From: Alteribacter populi
Lineage (GTDB): Bacteria > Bacillota > Bacilli > Bacillales > Salisediminibacteriaceae
Direction of reading: 5' to 3'
Assembly (NCBI RefSeq): GCF_002352765.1
Contig: NZ_KZ293963.1
Location: 2,688,368 to 2,752,367 of the forward strand
Length of the DNA stretch: 64,000 bases
The position numbers were made by a program, and so were the translations under genes. Under the pieces are notes generated by a model. That model was not told the origin of the DNA, did not search any database, and saw only the letters and a program-made list of their open reading frames with translations. Every line of letters begins with the position of its first letter. The first letter of the stretch is position 1. Positions 7,176-16,295 of this stretch are shown here, piece after piece.

Positions 7176-7786
7176 AAAATACGCTCTTTTATCCCACTAA
7201 AAAATTCAGCAAAGAAAAACGTCACCTCAACTTCTTCAGCATCCTCCTCCACTTCTGGGTCTTCCCCTTCTTCTTCATGCGCCACAGCATCCCCGTTGGC
7301 AAAGTCTAAAAAGCATAGCGGAGGAAACAAGACACACCACCAATTGTCACCCTGCCCGTCCCCTAACGAAACTAGGACCGCTTCATATTCACCAGCCGGG
7401 TATAAGTAATTTCCATAAAGCTTCGTCGGAAAATTCACTTCTTCAAAAGACACTTCAAAAGCTTCATCGATACCAGCATCCTCCAGCTCACTATCCACAA
7501 TCGCTTCTAGTTCAGGCAAACGCGATTCCGTTAACGTTCGCGCATCTTCTAACGAATCGATATCTTGTACCCACATCATCATTTGTTCATTAATAGCATC
7601 ACGAATATTGCGCTTCACCAGCTGATCAGCAGGCGAATTACTATTGGCCAAAATACGTAAGCGAATCGAATCCTCAGGAATCGCCTCCGGATCATTCGCA
7701 AACGCCGGATTCACCCGTTGCGATTCCCAACTCATAATTAACACTAGAAAAGAAATAATCGTATAAATAAGGGCTCGTTGTCTCAT
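7169..7786 (-). CDS. spoIIR: Stage II sporulation protein R
   Basis: Secreted signalling protein made in the forespore. It activates the SpoIIGA protease, which processes pro-sigma-E in the mother cell. The 205-residue product starts with a signal peptide or anchor (residues 1-30). It then has the family motifs EDSIRLRILANSNSPADQ and, later, DNWWCVLFPPLCFLDFANG, followed by a very acidic stretch (about 165-188) and a short hydrophobic C-terminus. GGAAGG lies ten bases before ATG 7786. The family gene is sigma-F dependent, but I could not locate a convincing sigma-F promoter here. Confidence 0.95.
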   Translation of the reverse strand: MRQRALIYTIISFLVLIMSWESQRVNPAFANDPEAIPEDSIRLRILANSNSPADQLVKRNIRDAINEQMMMWVQDIDSLEDARTLTESRLPELEAIVDSELEDAGIDEAFEVSFEEVNFPTKLYGNYLYPAGEYEAVLVSLGDGQGDNWWCVLFPPLCFLDFANGDAVAHEEEGEDPEVEEDAEEVEVTFFFAEFFSGIKERIFG

Positions 7787-7848
7787 TTTTCTGACACCTT
7801 CCTTTCACTAAACAGTCTCGTCACCAGTGAAAGAAAGTAAACAAATAA

Positions 7849-7880
7849 TCGCCCGACAACTTGTGACAAAGCTCGGGCGA
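7849..7880 (-). terminator. Terminator after prmC
   Basis: Minus-strand stem TCGCCCGA/TCGGGCGA with a 16-nt loop, followed by TTATTTGTTT. It lies 11 bases after the prmC stop and insulates spoIIR from the prfA-prmC transcript. Confidence 0.8.
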
Positions 7881-7890
7881 CTCGTATACA

Positions 7891-8763
7891 TCATATTTTA
7901 ACTATTACAATCCTATCCTTACCATTAATGTCTTGTTTCACGCCCACTTCAGCTGAGCCATGAAAAGCCTTTTGTAAAATCGCGGAAACCGAATCCCCTT
8001 GATCAAAACCAATTTCAAACGCCACGAGTGCTGGTGTCGCAACGACTTTCGATAACTGTTCAGCAAACCGTCGGTAAAGGTCGAGACCATCAGCTCCTCC
8101 AAACAACGCCGTCTCAGGATCAAAGTGACGAACCGTCTTGTGGAGTGTCTCGCGGTCCCGCTCTGGAATATAAGGCGGGTTTGAAACGACAATGTCCACA
8201 CACTGTTCTTTTTCAGTCAGAGGCTCGAGCAAATCTCCATTTAGAAATGTCACGTTAGCCTCATGGATCTCCGCATTCTTTTTCGCCACCACTAACGCCT
8301 GATCTGAAATGTCTACTGCCTGGATCATCACAGGAACGCATCTATGAGCAAGTTCCTTAGCCAGAGTAATGGCAATAATCCCGCTCCCAGTACCGACATC
8401 GACAATTCGCAGAGGGAGATTAGGAGAAAACATCTCTTCGATTTTTGCGAGGACCGCTTCCAAGAGCTCTTCAGTTTCAGGCCGAGGAATGAGAACATCC
8501 TTCGTTACGGTGAATTCCCTTCCGTAAAACGTTTCTTTTCCGGTCAAGTGTTGGACCGGTACACCTGTAGCGGCTTTTTTGACATCGCGTTGAAATGCCT
8601 CCAGCACAGCAACAGGGAGCTCAGTCTGCAATTCAGCAAGCCAACGCGACCGTGACCAGTTAGTGTGATGTGTGAGGAGTACCTCTGCGATCCCTTGTTC
8701 CATTTCGTATTCTTCTAAAAAAGAAGAAGCCCAGCGTAGGGCTTCAAACACTTTTTGCTGCAT
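7891..8763 (-). CDS. prmC: Release factor glutamine N5-methyltransferase PrmC
   Basis: Methylates the glutamine of the GGQ motif in release factors, using S-adenosylmethionine. The 290-residue product has the helical N-terminal domain (about 1-80), the ETFYGREF and IPRPETE segments, the SAM-binding motif IVDVGTGSGIIAI, and the catalytic NPPYIPERD. Length and order match the PrmC/HemK family. The start codon lies 3 bp after the prfA stop, so the two are translationally linked and the modifier is co-expressed with its substrate. Confidence 0.96.
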   Translation of the reverse strand: MQQKVFEALRWASSFLEEYEMEQGIAEVLLTHHTNWSRSRWLAELQTELPVAVLEAFQRDVKKAATGVPVQHLTGKETFYGREFTVTKDVLIPRPETEELLEAVLAKIEEMFSPNLPLRIVDVGTGSGIIAITLAKELAHRCVPVMIQAVDISDQALVVAKKNAEIHEANVTFLNGDLLEPLTEKEQCVDIVVSNPPYIPERDRETLHKTVRHFDPETALFGGADGLDLYRRFAEQLSKVVATPALVAFEIGFDQGDSVSAILQKAFHGSAEVGVKQDINGKDRIVIVKI

Positions 8764-8766
8764 CGA

Positions 8767-9846
8767 TTACTCGCCTGCCTCTTCCATCGCTTTTGACTGT
8801 TCTTCTACGATCAAAGAATCAATAATTTCATCAAGCTTTCCTTGCAAGATCTGATCAAGTTTTTGAATGGTTAAACCGATTCGGTGGTCCGTTACTCGGC
8901 TTTGCGGAAAATTGTACGTACGAATTCGCTCCGAGCGGTCCCCTGTACCAACAGCAGACTTACGGCTTTCATCAATTTCGGCTTGCGCTTCTTTTTGTAC
9001 CTTATCGTAAATACGTGCACGCAACACTTTCATCGCTTTTTCTTTGTTTTTAATTTGCGACTTTTCATCCTGACAGGATACTACAGTTCCTGTTGGCTCG
9101 TGCGTTAAACGAACGGCAGACATCGTCGTGTTTACACTTTGTCCACCCGGTCCACTTGAAGCAAATGTGTCAACGCGAATGTCTTTTTCGTGAATGTCGA
9201 CTTCTACTTCTTCTGCTTCAGCCATTACGGCAACTGTAGCCGTTGACGTATGAATACGTCCGCCAGACTCTGTAGACGGCACACGTTGAACGCGGTGCGC
9301 ACCATTTTCATATTTCAACTTGGAGTACGCGCCTTTTCCATTCACCATAAATATGACCTCTTTAAAACCGCCAATTCCCGTCTGATTTGACTCAATCACT
9401 TCCGTTTTCCAGCCTTGCTCTTCAGCAAAACGGGAATACATACGGTATAAGTCACCGGCAAATAAAGCCGCTTCGTCCCCGCCGGCAGCGCCACGAATTT
9501 CAACAATTACGTTCTTGTCGTCGTTCGGATCTTTTGGTAAAAGCAGGACGCGGAGCTTTTCTTCCAACGGTGGAATTTGTTCAGAGAGTTCTTCCATCTC
9601 CATCTTGACCATCTCGTGCATTTCATTGTCAAGACTGTCGTTTAGCATCTCGCGGGCATCGTCGTACTGAGATTTCACTTCTTTGTATTCTCTGTAGGTC
9701 TGTACTGTATCTTCAATGTCTGCTTGTTCTTTGGAATACTCCCGAAGTTTGTTCGTATCACTAATCACTTCCGGGTCCATTAATAATTCATTTAATCGTT
9801 CATAACGCTCTTCAACCGCTTGCAGGCGTTCAAACATCTTCTTCAC
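8767..9846 (-). CDS. prfA: Peptide chain release factor 1
   Basis: Recognises UAA and UAG stop codons and triggers peptidyl-tRNA hydrolysis on the ribosome. The 359-residue product shows the class I release factor pattern: N-terminal helical domain, RVQRVPSTESGGRIHTS with the tripeptide (PST here) used for stop-codon reading, and SSGPGGQSVNTT with the catalytic GGQ. Its neighbour prmC encodes the enzyme that methylates this Gln. The first gene of a two-gene unit, transcribed away from the flavoprotein gene at 10042. Confidence 0.97.
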   Translation of the reverse strand: MKKMFERLQAVEERYERLNELLMDPEVISDTNKLREYSKEQADIEDTVQTYREYKEVKSQYDDAREMLNDSLDNEMHEMVKMEMEELSEQIPPLEEKLRVLLLPKDPNDDKNVIVEIRGAAGGDEAALFAGDLYRMYSRFAEEQGWKTEVIESNQTGIGGFKEVIFMVNGKGAYSKLKYENGAHRVQRVPSTESGGRIHTSTATVAVMAEAEEVEVDIHEKDIRVDTFASSGPGGQSVNTTMSAVRLTHEPTGTVVSCQDEKSQIKNKEKAMKVLRARIYDKVQKEAQAEIDESRKSAVGTGDRSERIRTYNFPQSRVTDHRIGLTIQKLDQILQGKLDEIIDSLIVEEQSKAMEEAGE

Positions 9847-10041
9847 CTCATCTTCTGCATAACAGTCTTATTATAGTACAGTGGAACTCTCCAGTCAAAA
9901 GTGCTTTTGTTCTAGAAGGGTAACACATACTTTTAGCAAACTCCTCGTTTTTTTTATCGAAAAGAGTGGGATATTGTAAATAGCGTATTTTTTTGAATTA
10001 GAACTTAGAACTAATTTTGTTAATTTAAGGAGGCAGCTTCA

Positions 10042-11373
10042 ATGAACTATGTCATTATTGGCGGCGACGCAGCTGGCATGAGTGCCGCGATGCAAATCAT
10101 TCGAAACGACGATCAAGCAAATGTCACAACACTTGAACGGGGCGCCATCTATTCATACGCACAGTGCGGCCTGCCCTATTACATTGGCGGGCTGACAGAT
10201 TCAAGTGACGATCTCATTGCCCGTGACCGCGATACATTTAAAGAAAAATACGGGATCGACGCTCGAATTTACCACGAAGTCACTGATTTAGATCCTGTTG
10301 GAAAAATCGTCAAGGGGATGGACTTAAAAACCGGGAAACCTTTTGAGCTCTCCTACGATAAATGCTTAATTGCAACTGGTGCCTCGCCAGTCCTCCCACC
10401 GATTGAAGGGCGTGATTTAACAGGTATTCATACGCTTAAGACGATTCCCGATGCTGAAGCGATTGTTTCTGACATGAATGATGACGTCTTAGGCGTGACG
10501 ATTATCGGCGGTGGCTATATCGGACTTGAAGTAGCCGAAAACCTTGTGGAAAAAGGGAAAAACGTCCGGATTATTGAAAAAGCCGACCGTCTAGGCGCAG
10601 GTTTAGAAAAAGAAATCAGTGCAGAAATCGAAAGCGAAGCCGAACGATTCGGTCTGGAAATTATCACCGGAGAAACCGTAGAACGTTTTGAAGGAGATAA
10701 ACGAGTCAGCTCAGTTTTTACAGATCAAGGTGAATACAAAACAGACATGGTCATCATTGCAGTTGGTATAACACCAAACACCGACTGGATAGACTCCAAC
10801 CAAGTTCATATGCTAGAAAAGGGCGCTATCCACGTAAATTCATATATGGAAACGAACCTAACCGATTTGTATGCCGCTGGAGATTGCGCCACTCAGTATC
10901 ACATCATTAAAGAGAAAGATGACTATCAGCCCCTTGGCACTCACGCCAACAAACAAGGCCGCATTGCCGGGATCAATATGGCCGGCGGATCACAACCGTT
11001 CAAAGGCATGGTAGGTACGTCGATCATGAAATTTTTTGATTTAACCGTAGGAAAAACCGGCCTTGGAGAAAAAGAAGCCGACGATCTTCGCCTAGAGTAC
11101 GACAGCCTTCTATTTAAAGGGCATTCGCACGCTGGCTATTATCCAGGAAGTGAATCGCTATTAATCATCATCCTCAGCGATAAAAAAACAGGACAATTTT
11201 TAGGTCTGCAAGCTGTCGGTAAACATGGCGTCGACAAGCGAATTGACGTCGCAGCCACAGCCCTGTACCACCGCATGACCATAGACGATATCGAAAACCT
11301 CGACATCAGCTACGCTCCACCATACAACGGCGTGTGGGACCCAATCCAACAAGCCGCCCGCAGAATAAAGTAG
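10042..11373 (+). CDS. CoA-disulfide reductase / NADH oxidase-like flavoprotein
   Basis: A 443-residue pyridine nucleotide-disulfide oxidoreductase of the single-cysteine class (CoA-disulfide reductase, NADH oxidase, NADH peroxidase). An FAD-binding motif VIIGGDAAGMSAAMQ opens the protein. Cys42 in AQCGLPYY is the redox cysteine. A second Rossmann motif VTIIGGGYIGLEVAE binds NAD(P)H, and YAAGDCA closes the FAD site. The YSYAQCGLPYYIGG context fits CoA-disulfide reductases best, but activity cannot be fixed from sequence. AAGGAGG precedes the ATG. A direct repeat TTAGAAC-TTAGAAC about 20 bp upstream of that site may be an operator. Transcribed alone. Confidence 0.88.
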   Translation: MNYVIIGGDAAGMSAAMQIIRNDDQANVTTLERGAIYSYAQCGLPYYIGGLTDSSDDLIARDRDTFKEKYGIDARIYHEVTDLDPVGKIVKGMDLKTGKPFELSYDKCLIATGASPVLPPIEGRDLTGIHTLKTIPDAEAIVSDMNDDVLGVTIIGGGYIGLEVAENLVEKGKNVRIIEKADRLGAGLEKEISAEIESEAERFGLEIITGETVERFEGDKRVSSVFTDQGEYKTDMVIIAVGITPNTDWIDSNQVHMLEKGAIHVNSYMETNLTDLYAAGDCATQYHIIKEKDDYQPLGTHANKQGRIAGINMAGGSQPFKGMVGTSIMKFFDLTVGKTGLGEKEADDLRLEYDSLLFKGHSHAGYYPGSESLLIIILSDKKTGQFLGLQAVGKHGVDKRIDVAATALYHRMTIDDIENLDISYAPPYNGVWDPIQQAARRIK

Positions 11374-11385
11374 GGGGGTCAAAGT

Positions 11386-11421
11386 GGGGACTGTCCCCGC
11401 ACAATTTTGTGTAAAATTGTG
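11386..11421. repeat. Paired hairpins in the 3' flank of the flavoprotein gene
   Basis: GGGGACTGTCCCC (11386-11398) is followed directly by CACAATTTT-GTGT-AAAATTGTG (11400-11421), a perfect 9-bp inverted repeat. They lie just before the convergent terminator. They look like a repetitive extragenic palindrome rather than a terminator, because no T run follows. Confidence 0.5.
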
Positions 11422-11451
11422 GGATAGGCAGGTGATTATGATTAGACGAAA

Positions 11452-11488
11452 GAAAGGCACCTCCCTTTGGGGGGGTGCCTTTCTTTTA
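11452..11488. terminator. Bidirectional terminator between convergent genes
   Basis: GAAAGGCACC pairs with GGTGCCTTTC, followed on the plus strand by TTTTAT and on the minus strand by TTTCGTC. It serves the flavoprotein gene and probably also the lipoprotein gene that ends at 11511. Confidence 0.8.
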
Positions 11489-11510
11489 TATAAAATAGGG
11501 GGAGCGTTGG

Positions 11511-11999
11511 TTAAGTGCGGTCATTAACAGACACGCGATATTCGTAGCGAGGGTTGGCTTGCTTTAATTTTTCCTCTACTTCACTAACCTTCTGATCTTG
11601 GTCTTGCTGTGTTAATCCCTGACCATTATCGTTAAACATAATATTCACCCAGGCTTGGCCGCCTACAATAACAACCATCCCTGGGGTAACGCCTTCTGTC
11701 TCATATACGATGTTTTCAATCATGTCTTGGTCCTCGCCAATATCCTGCCGGGCTGCTTTTGGATCACGATAGCTTAAGCCAGTGTGATTCAATTCATTTT
11801 CTTGATGCGGTCTTCTCTGGTCATTAATTACACCATAGTTAACCGGCCCAGGTCCAAGCAGTCCGTATGTTACATTGTGTTCATTTTCATTTATATTGTT
11901 TGGTTCATTCATGCCCCCAACTTCGGGTGTATCTAAATCAGAGCAGCCTAAGGTCATGATAAACATAAGCAAAACGAGGCTCTTAAAGACGGCTTTCAT
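11511..11999 (-). CDS. YhcN/YlaJ-family sporulation lipoprotein
   Basis: A 162-residue lipoprotein: a hydrophobic signal (residues 4-18) ends in a MTLGCS lipobox, so it should be anchored by a diacylglyceryl cysteine. A low-complexity Asn/Glu/His linker follows. The C-terminal domain (about 85-162) shows the YhcN/YlaJ pattern: VTPGMVVIVGGQAWVNIMF, then a helix of alternating charged residues. Family members are spore membrane or cortex-associated and affect outgrowth. ATG 11999 has GGAGG eight bases upstream. It stands alone, convergent with the flavoprotein gene. Confidence 0.8.
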   Translation of the reverse strand: MKAVFKSLVLLMFIMTLGCSDLDTPEVGGMNEPNNINENEHNVTYGLLGPGPVNYGVINDQRRPHQENELNHTGLSYRDPKAARQDIGEDQDMIENIVYETEGVTPGMVVIVGGQAWVNIMFNDNGQGLTQQDQDQKVSEVEEKLKQANPRYEYRVSVNDRT

Positions 12000-12174
12000 G
12001 ATGAACACCTCCTATTCGATAGCTTAACCTTATCGAGCGGTTTTTAGTCGAGGAAACCTTATTTTTTTATCTACTCCACCGACAAGAAATCCCACCCCAT
12101 AACACGTGTTCATTGAACTTTTGATACCAATCCATTACAATAAATCGATATTGAGGAGAGAGGAAGGATAATGA

Positions 12175-12741
12175 ATGACAACGGAAAAAGAAAAAATGAT
12201 TACTGGAGAACGATATGTTCCAGGAGATCCTGAACTCATTAAAGATCGGGAGCAATGCCGCAAGCTCACACGATCATTCAACATAACGACAGAAACTAAT
12301 TACGAAATTCGCGAATCGTTGATAAAAGATTTATTCGGAACGGTTTCAGGAGACATTTTTATCGAACCGACCTTCCGCTGTGACTACGGATATAATATTC
12401 ACGTAGGCGAAAATTTTTATGCCAATTTTGATTGCGTCATCCTTGATGTTTGCCCTGTGAAAATTGGTGACAACTGTATGCTAGCACCAGGAGTACATAT
12501 CTACACAGCCTCTCACCCACTTGAGCCGGCCGACCGCAACTCCGGTTCTGAATTCGGAAAACCGGTTACCATTGGAAATAATGTATGGATTGGCGGCAGA
12601 GCCGTTATCATGCCTGGTGTAACGATTGGGAACAACGCCGTTATTGCGGCCGGGGCTGTCGTTACGAAGGATATCCCTGATGATGTTGTCGTGGGCGGGA
12701 ATCCAGCGAGGATTATTAAGGAAATTAACGTGGAAAAATAA
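12175..12741 (+). CDS. maa: Maltose/galactoside O-acetyltransferase-like enzyme
   Basis: A 188-residue left-handed beta-helix acetyltransferase (Maa/LacA/NodL group), which transfers acetyl from acetyl-CoA to sugar hydroxyls. It has the N-terminal helical segment with MITGERYVPGDPELIKDRE, then hexapeptide repeats (VTIGNNVWIGGRAVIMPGV, TIGNNAVIAAGAVVTKD). The catalytic His lies in YTASHPLEP, and the GNPAR C-terminal turn is present. GGAAGG lies seven bases before ATG 12175. The physiological acceptor is unknown. A single-gene unit between the lipoprotein gene and tdk. Confidence 0.88.
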   Translation: MTTEKEKMITGERYVPGDPELIKDREQCRKLTRSFNITTETNYEIRESLIKDLFGTVSGDIFIEPTFRCDYGYNIHVGENFYANFDCVILDVCPVKIGDNCMLAPGVHIYTASHPLEPADRNSGSEFGKPVTIGNNVWIGGRAVIMPGVTIGNNAVIAAGAVVTKDIPDDVVVGGNPARIIKEINVEK

Positions 12742-12994
12742 GATGCTTCAGTCTGGTATTTTCAAGGGGCTTTGAGTTTTGTTTGCAATGTTGCACTTTT
12801 GCCTCATTTAAGTGGAAAAACGCTTTATAAGCTAAGAATTATTCGAAATAAGTAAACTTATTAAGTTTTATCTGCTGAAGAAGAGTTGATCGTCAATACA
12901 TATTGGCTTTTTCAGCGGAATTTTAGCAAGTATCAGCGGAAATGGTCACGATATCGACTATTCGACAATTAACAACAATAATCCACAAATAACG
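12742..12994. other. Intergenic gap with degenerate 21-bp-family sequence
   Basis: No gene is evident. Around 12905-12945 the family F motif TCAGCGGAA occurs twice in reverse orientation (TTTTTCAGCGGAA, then TATCAGCGGAAAT), spaced about 21 bp, so this is a small relic of the periodic element seen at 285 and 44560. Confidence 0.45.
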
Positions 12995-13028
12995 AAAAAA
13001 CCTTCTCATTCTACATGAAAAGGCTTTT
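12995..13028 (-). terminator. Terminator after tdk
   Basis: Minus-strand stem CCTTTTCAT/ATGAGAAGG with a 5-nt loop and a TTTTTT tail, starting 12 bases past the tdk stop. Confidence 0.85.
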
Positions 13029-13039
13029 TACAGTTTCTT

Positions 13040-13663
13040 TTATAACGGGGATTCGACTTTTTCTTTTTCATAATAAGAAGGTGCCGGTTTACCGGGAACC
13101 TCATGACAATGGCGACAGCGAGGTTCGTATGACTCCGATGCGCCCACTAAAATGATCGGGTCATTATAGGATGCCGGCTTACCATCAATAAGACGTTGCG
13201 TTCGGCTTGCGGGCGAGCCACAAGATAAGCAGATCGCTTGAAGCTTCGTCACTGTTTCAGCTAACGCCATGAGCTGAGGCATGCAGCCAAATGGCTCTCC
13301 TCTGAAGTCCTGATCAAGCCCAGCGCAAATGACACGGATCCCTTGATCAGCCAAATCCTGTACTACATCGATGACCCCTGTATCGAAAAACTGGATTTCA
13401 TCGATCGCAACAAGTTGAGTAGAGTGTTCGATTTGATTCATGATATCTGTAGAATTCTTGGCTGGCAAAGCGTAAACCTTCGTTCCGTTATGGGATACTA
13501 CTTCTTTTTCGCTGTAGCGGTTATCCATAGCAGGTTTAAAAACTTGGACATTGAGCTTACCGAAACTTGCCCGTCTCACCCGGCGAATAAGCTCTTCCGA
13601 CTTTCCTGAGAACATACTTCCACAGACGACTTCCAGCCATCCTTCTTTTCTTGTCAAATTCAT
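13040..13663 (-). CDS. tdk: Thymidine kinase (type II, zinc-containing)
   Basis: Salvage enzyme that phosphorylates thymidine with ATP. The 207-residue product has the Walker A loop CGSMFSGKSEEL, the Walker B DEIQFFD, the lasso-domain zinc cysteines CLSCG and CRHC, and the substrate loop YNDPIILVGASESYEPRC. GGGAGAGG precedes ATG 13663. In B. subtilis tdk also lies near rpmE and rho, so the local order is conserved. Confidence 0.96.
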   Translation of the reverse strand: MNLTRKEGWLEVVCGSMFSGKSEELIRRVRRASFGKLNVQVFKPAMDNRYSEKEVVSHNGTKVYALPAKNSTDIMNQIEHSTQLVAIDEIQFFDTGVIDVVQDLADQGIRVICAGLDQDFRGEPFGCMPQLMALAETVTKLQAICLSCGSPASRTQRLIDGKPASYNDPIILVGASESYEPRCRHCHEVPGKPAPSYYEKEKVESPL

Positions 13664-14048
13664 GAAAACCTCTCCCTGCTTCTATTGCTATCTTATAGAG
13701 GATAGTCAAAAAGTTCCGGGTATCACAACTGTTTAACTCTTCGTTACCTTCCATCTTCCCAGCTCTGATTGTCTCCCACTTGAACCTACCCATTATATGT
13801 AAACTTCAAGAATGTAGGTAACTGATCGTTCAAAGCTTACCTACTCCTCCAAAAATATGATGTTTGACACTTTTCATCATTATATTACCCTCTCAATATA
13901 AAACACAACGCTCTTTTTAAGAAGTTACCTGCCAAAAATGAAGGCAATACACAGTCTATCGAACGCATACTGTTTTATAGTCAAAATGAATGACGGGTGT
14001 GCAAAACTTCATCTGCCCATACTTTCGACCGATTTTCAAAGTGAAGGG
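13664..14048. other. Gene-free gap between tdk and rpmE
   Basis: About 385 bp with no credible frame. It contains a weak family B relic at 13690 (GTCAAAAAGTTCCGGG) and an 8-bp perfect inverted repeat GTAGGTAA/TTACCTAC (13814-13821 and 13837-13844) upstream of tdk, with no T run. The latter could be an operator. Confidence 0.4.
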
Positions 14049-14049
14049 C

Positions 14050-14085
14050 AAAAAAAACAGGCAAGAACGGATCCTTGCCTGTCTT
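14050..14085 (-). terminator. Terminator after rpmE
   Basis: Minus-strand AGGCAAG/CTTGCCT stem followed by eight T residues, 17 bases beyond the L31 stop. Confidence 0.88.
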
Positions 14086-14102
14086 TGCTATCCAAAAAAT
14101 GA

Positions 14103-14345
14103 CTAGAGGTTGTATTTCTTTTTGAAACGGTCCACACGTCCACCAGCATCGGCAAACTTTTGTTTACCAGTGTAGAACGGGTGAGAGTCAGAACTAATCT
14201 CAACGTTGATTAATGGGTAAGTGTTGCCATCTTCCCACTCAACTGTATCTTCTGATCCTCTAGTAGAACCGCTTAAGAACATAAAGCCCGTGCTTGTATC
14301 CTTAAATACAACTTTTTGATATTTAGGATGGATTTCTGCTTTCAT
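14103..14345 (-). CDS. rpmE2: Ribosomal protein L31, type B (zinc-independent)
   Basis: Component of the 50S subunit at the central protuberance. The 80-residue product has the L31 frame IHPKYQKVVFKD ... SGSTRGSEDTVEWEDGNTY ... ISSDSHPFYTGKQKF ... GRVDRFKKKY. It lacks the CxxC pairs of the zinc-binding type A protein (Ser replaces Cys in ISSDSHPF) and carries the WEDGNTYP segment typical of type B. In B. subtilis the zinc-binding rpmE occupies the slot next to rho, so this locus has the alternative form. ATG 14345 has GGAG nine bases upstream. No Zur operator is evident. Confidence 0.92.
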   Translation of the reverse strand: MKAEIHPKYQKVVFKDTSTGFMFLSGSTRGSEDTVEWEDGNTYPLINVEISSDSHPFYTGKQKFADAGGRVDRFKKKYNL

Positions 14346-14526
14346 TCTTTTCATCTCCTTCCGCCCTGAATCTTTCGAGTCAGAGTTCAAATTCAATGCG
14401 TACGCTTTGTACACACTGACTTTCGCACATGTCGAAATTATACCAAGTGTATCGACGATTTGCAACAGGTGGTTACAATTCTATCATGCCATTGATTATT
14501 TAAAAAACGTTGCCATAGAAAGGCTT

Positions 14527-15801
14527 CTACGATTTTATTCGCATTTTTCCTGTCTTTTCCTGTTCAAAAGAATTGAAGAATTCTTCGTTCGTTTTTGTAT
14601 GCTTTACTTTTTTCAGGAAATGTTCCAAAAAGTCCGGTTGATCGTTCATTGTTTTACGCATCGCCCATAGGTTGTCAATTTGCTTTTTAGGCAAAAGAAG
14701 CTCTTCACGACGCGTGCTGGAACGGCGGATATCAATCGCCGGGAATATACGGCGCTCTGCCAATTTACGATCAAGGTGAATTTCACTGTTCCCAGTTCCT
14801 TTGAACTCCTCGTAAATGACATCATCCATACGTGATCCTGTGTCAACAAGAGCTGTAGCAAGAATCGTTAAGCTGCCGCCTTCTTCGATATTTCTCGCAG
14901 CACCAAAGAATCGTTTTGGACGGTGGAAACTGGCAGGGTCAATCCCTCCGGATAATGTTCTTCCGCTCGGTGGAATAACCAAGTTATAAGCACGAGCTAG
15001 TCTCGTAATACTATCCATTAAAATGACGACGTCTTTTTTATGCTCTACTAACCGCATAGCGCGCTCTAAGACAAGCTCAGCTACTTTAATATGGTTTTCA
15101 GGTACTTCGTCAAAGGTTGAGCTAACAACTTCTCCTTTGACCGAACGTTCCATGTCTGTTACTTCCTCAGGACGTTCATCGATTAACAAGACGATCAATT
15201 CATGATCGGGATGATTTTCGGCAATACTATTCGCTACTTCTTTTAAAAGTAAGGTTTTCCCTGCTTTTGGTGGAGCAACAATTAAGCCACGCTGACCGAA
15301 CCCTACCGGTGCAATCATGTCAATAACACGGGATGCGACCATACGGGGATCGTATTCTAATGTCATCTTTTCTTGTGGATATAAAGGTGTTAACTGTGGA
15401 AAATGAGGCCGGCTGCGCGCGAGTTCAGGCTCTTGTCCATTTACTGCTGCGACTTGTAACAACCCGTAATAACGTTCATTTTCTTTTGGTTTTCTCACTT
15501 TTCCGGAAACTTTATCGCCGTTTCGTAGTTCAAAGCGACGGATTTGTGAGGCGGATATATAAATATCCTGAGAGCTTGGCTTATACGTATTCGAACGCAA
15601 GAAACCAAAGCCTTCTGTTGGGACTACTTCAAGAATCCCTTCCATAAACATGAGGTCTTCTTTTTCAGCTTGCTTTTTTAAAATCGCAAAAATTAGTTCT
15701 TTTTTAGTCAATTGGCTGTAGTAAGAGACTTTATGCTCTTTTGCTAGCTCGTACAATTCTTTGAGCTTCATATGCTCCAATTGAGATAAGGTGACTCCCA
15801 T
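14527..15801 (-). CDS. rho: Transcription termination factor Rho
   Basis: Hexameric RNA-dependent ATPase that terminates transcription. The 424-residue product has the N-terminal helical domain (MKLKELYELAKEHKVSYYS), the OB-fold RNA-binding domain (EGFGFLRSNTYKPSSQDIY), the P-loop IVAPPKAGKTLLLK, Walker B VILMDSITR, the Q-loop/R-loop area with SGGIDPASFHRPKRFFGAAR, and a conserved C-terminus. The GTG at 15813 would add four residues. ATG 15801 aligns with the B. subtilis start. The 180 bp to rpmE contain no strong terminator, so they are probably co-transcribed. Confidence 0.96.
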   Translation of the reverse strand: MGVTLSQLEHMKLKELYELAKEHKVSYYSQLTKKELIFAILKKQAEKEDLMFMEGILEVVPTEGFGFLRSNTYKPSSQDIYISASQIRRFELRNGDKVSGKVRKPKENERYYGLLQVAAVNGQEPELARSRPHFPQLTPLYPQEKMTLEYDPRMVASRVIDMIAPVGFGQRGLIVAPPKAGKTLLLKEVANSIAENHPDHELIVLLIDERPEEVTDMERSVKGEVVSSTFDEVPENHIKVAELVLERAMRLVEHKKDVVILMDSITRLARAYNLVIPPSGRTLSGGIDPASFHRPKRFFGAARNIEEGGSLTILATALVDTGSRMDDVIYEEFKGTGNSEIHLDRKLAERRIFPAIDIRRSSTRREELLLPKKQIDNLWAMRKTMNDQPDFLEHFLKKVKHTKTNEEFFNSFEQEKTGKMRIKS

Positions 15802-15864
15802 AAATTTAATCACACCTTTTCTATAATCTTTTTATAATGACGTTCAATAAATCTGCTTAAAATA

Positions 15865-15955
15865 GCTGTCGTGCTAAAGAAACTTCTGATAAGTACCGCC
15901 TCGGATCTACTCGGCTCTTTTTATGCGCCTTTTAAACACGCACTACTATTTAAGT
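15865..15955. repeat. Family B internal fragment in the rho-glpX gap
   Basis: Matches the family B order AATAGCTGTCG, then CCGCCTCGGATCTACTCGG and CTCTTTTTATGCGCCTTTT, ending near AAACACGC. The remaining part of 15802-16264 shows no gene, hairpin or repeat that I can support. Confidence 0.5.
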
Positions 15956-16264
15956 AAGTCTTTAATCCATTCAATAGGTCATTAGCTTCTATTTTTTGTA
16001 TTGGACATGACCGAAGAAGGGTAAAAATCGGAGTTCACGAGAAGTGACTTGAGGTTGAAGTACAGGTGCATATTAGAAGAAGTTTACCTGAGTACTAGTT
16101 TAAGTATGAAATTACATAGACACACTTTATTTTAATCATAAATAAGGTACATTTTCAAGCATTACTTTGAAACTTCACGTTTCTTTACACTATTCTTTTC
16201 TCCTTATCTAGTATTAACGTTAAAAGCGATTTTAAACGTAGAGTAGAGCGACCTCTGTTACGAT

Positions 16265-16295
16265 CTAAAAAACTGAGGCGCACAAAGCACCTCAG
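16265..16295 (-). terminator. Terminator overlapping the glpX stop codon
   Basis: Minus-strand CTGAGG/CCTCAG stem whose 5' arm includes the glpX TGA, followed by TTTTTT. Translation termination and transcript release would be nearly coincident. Confidence 0.85.
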
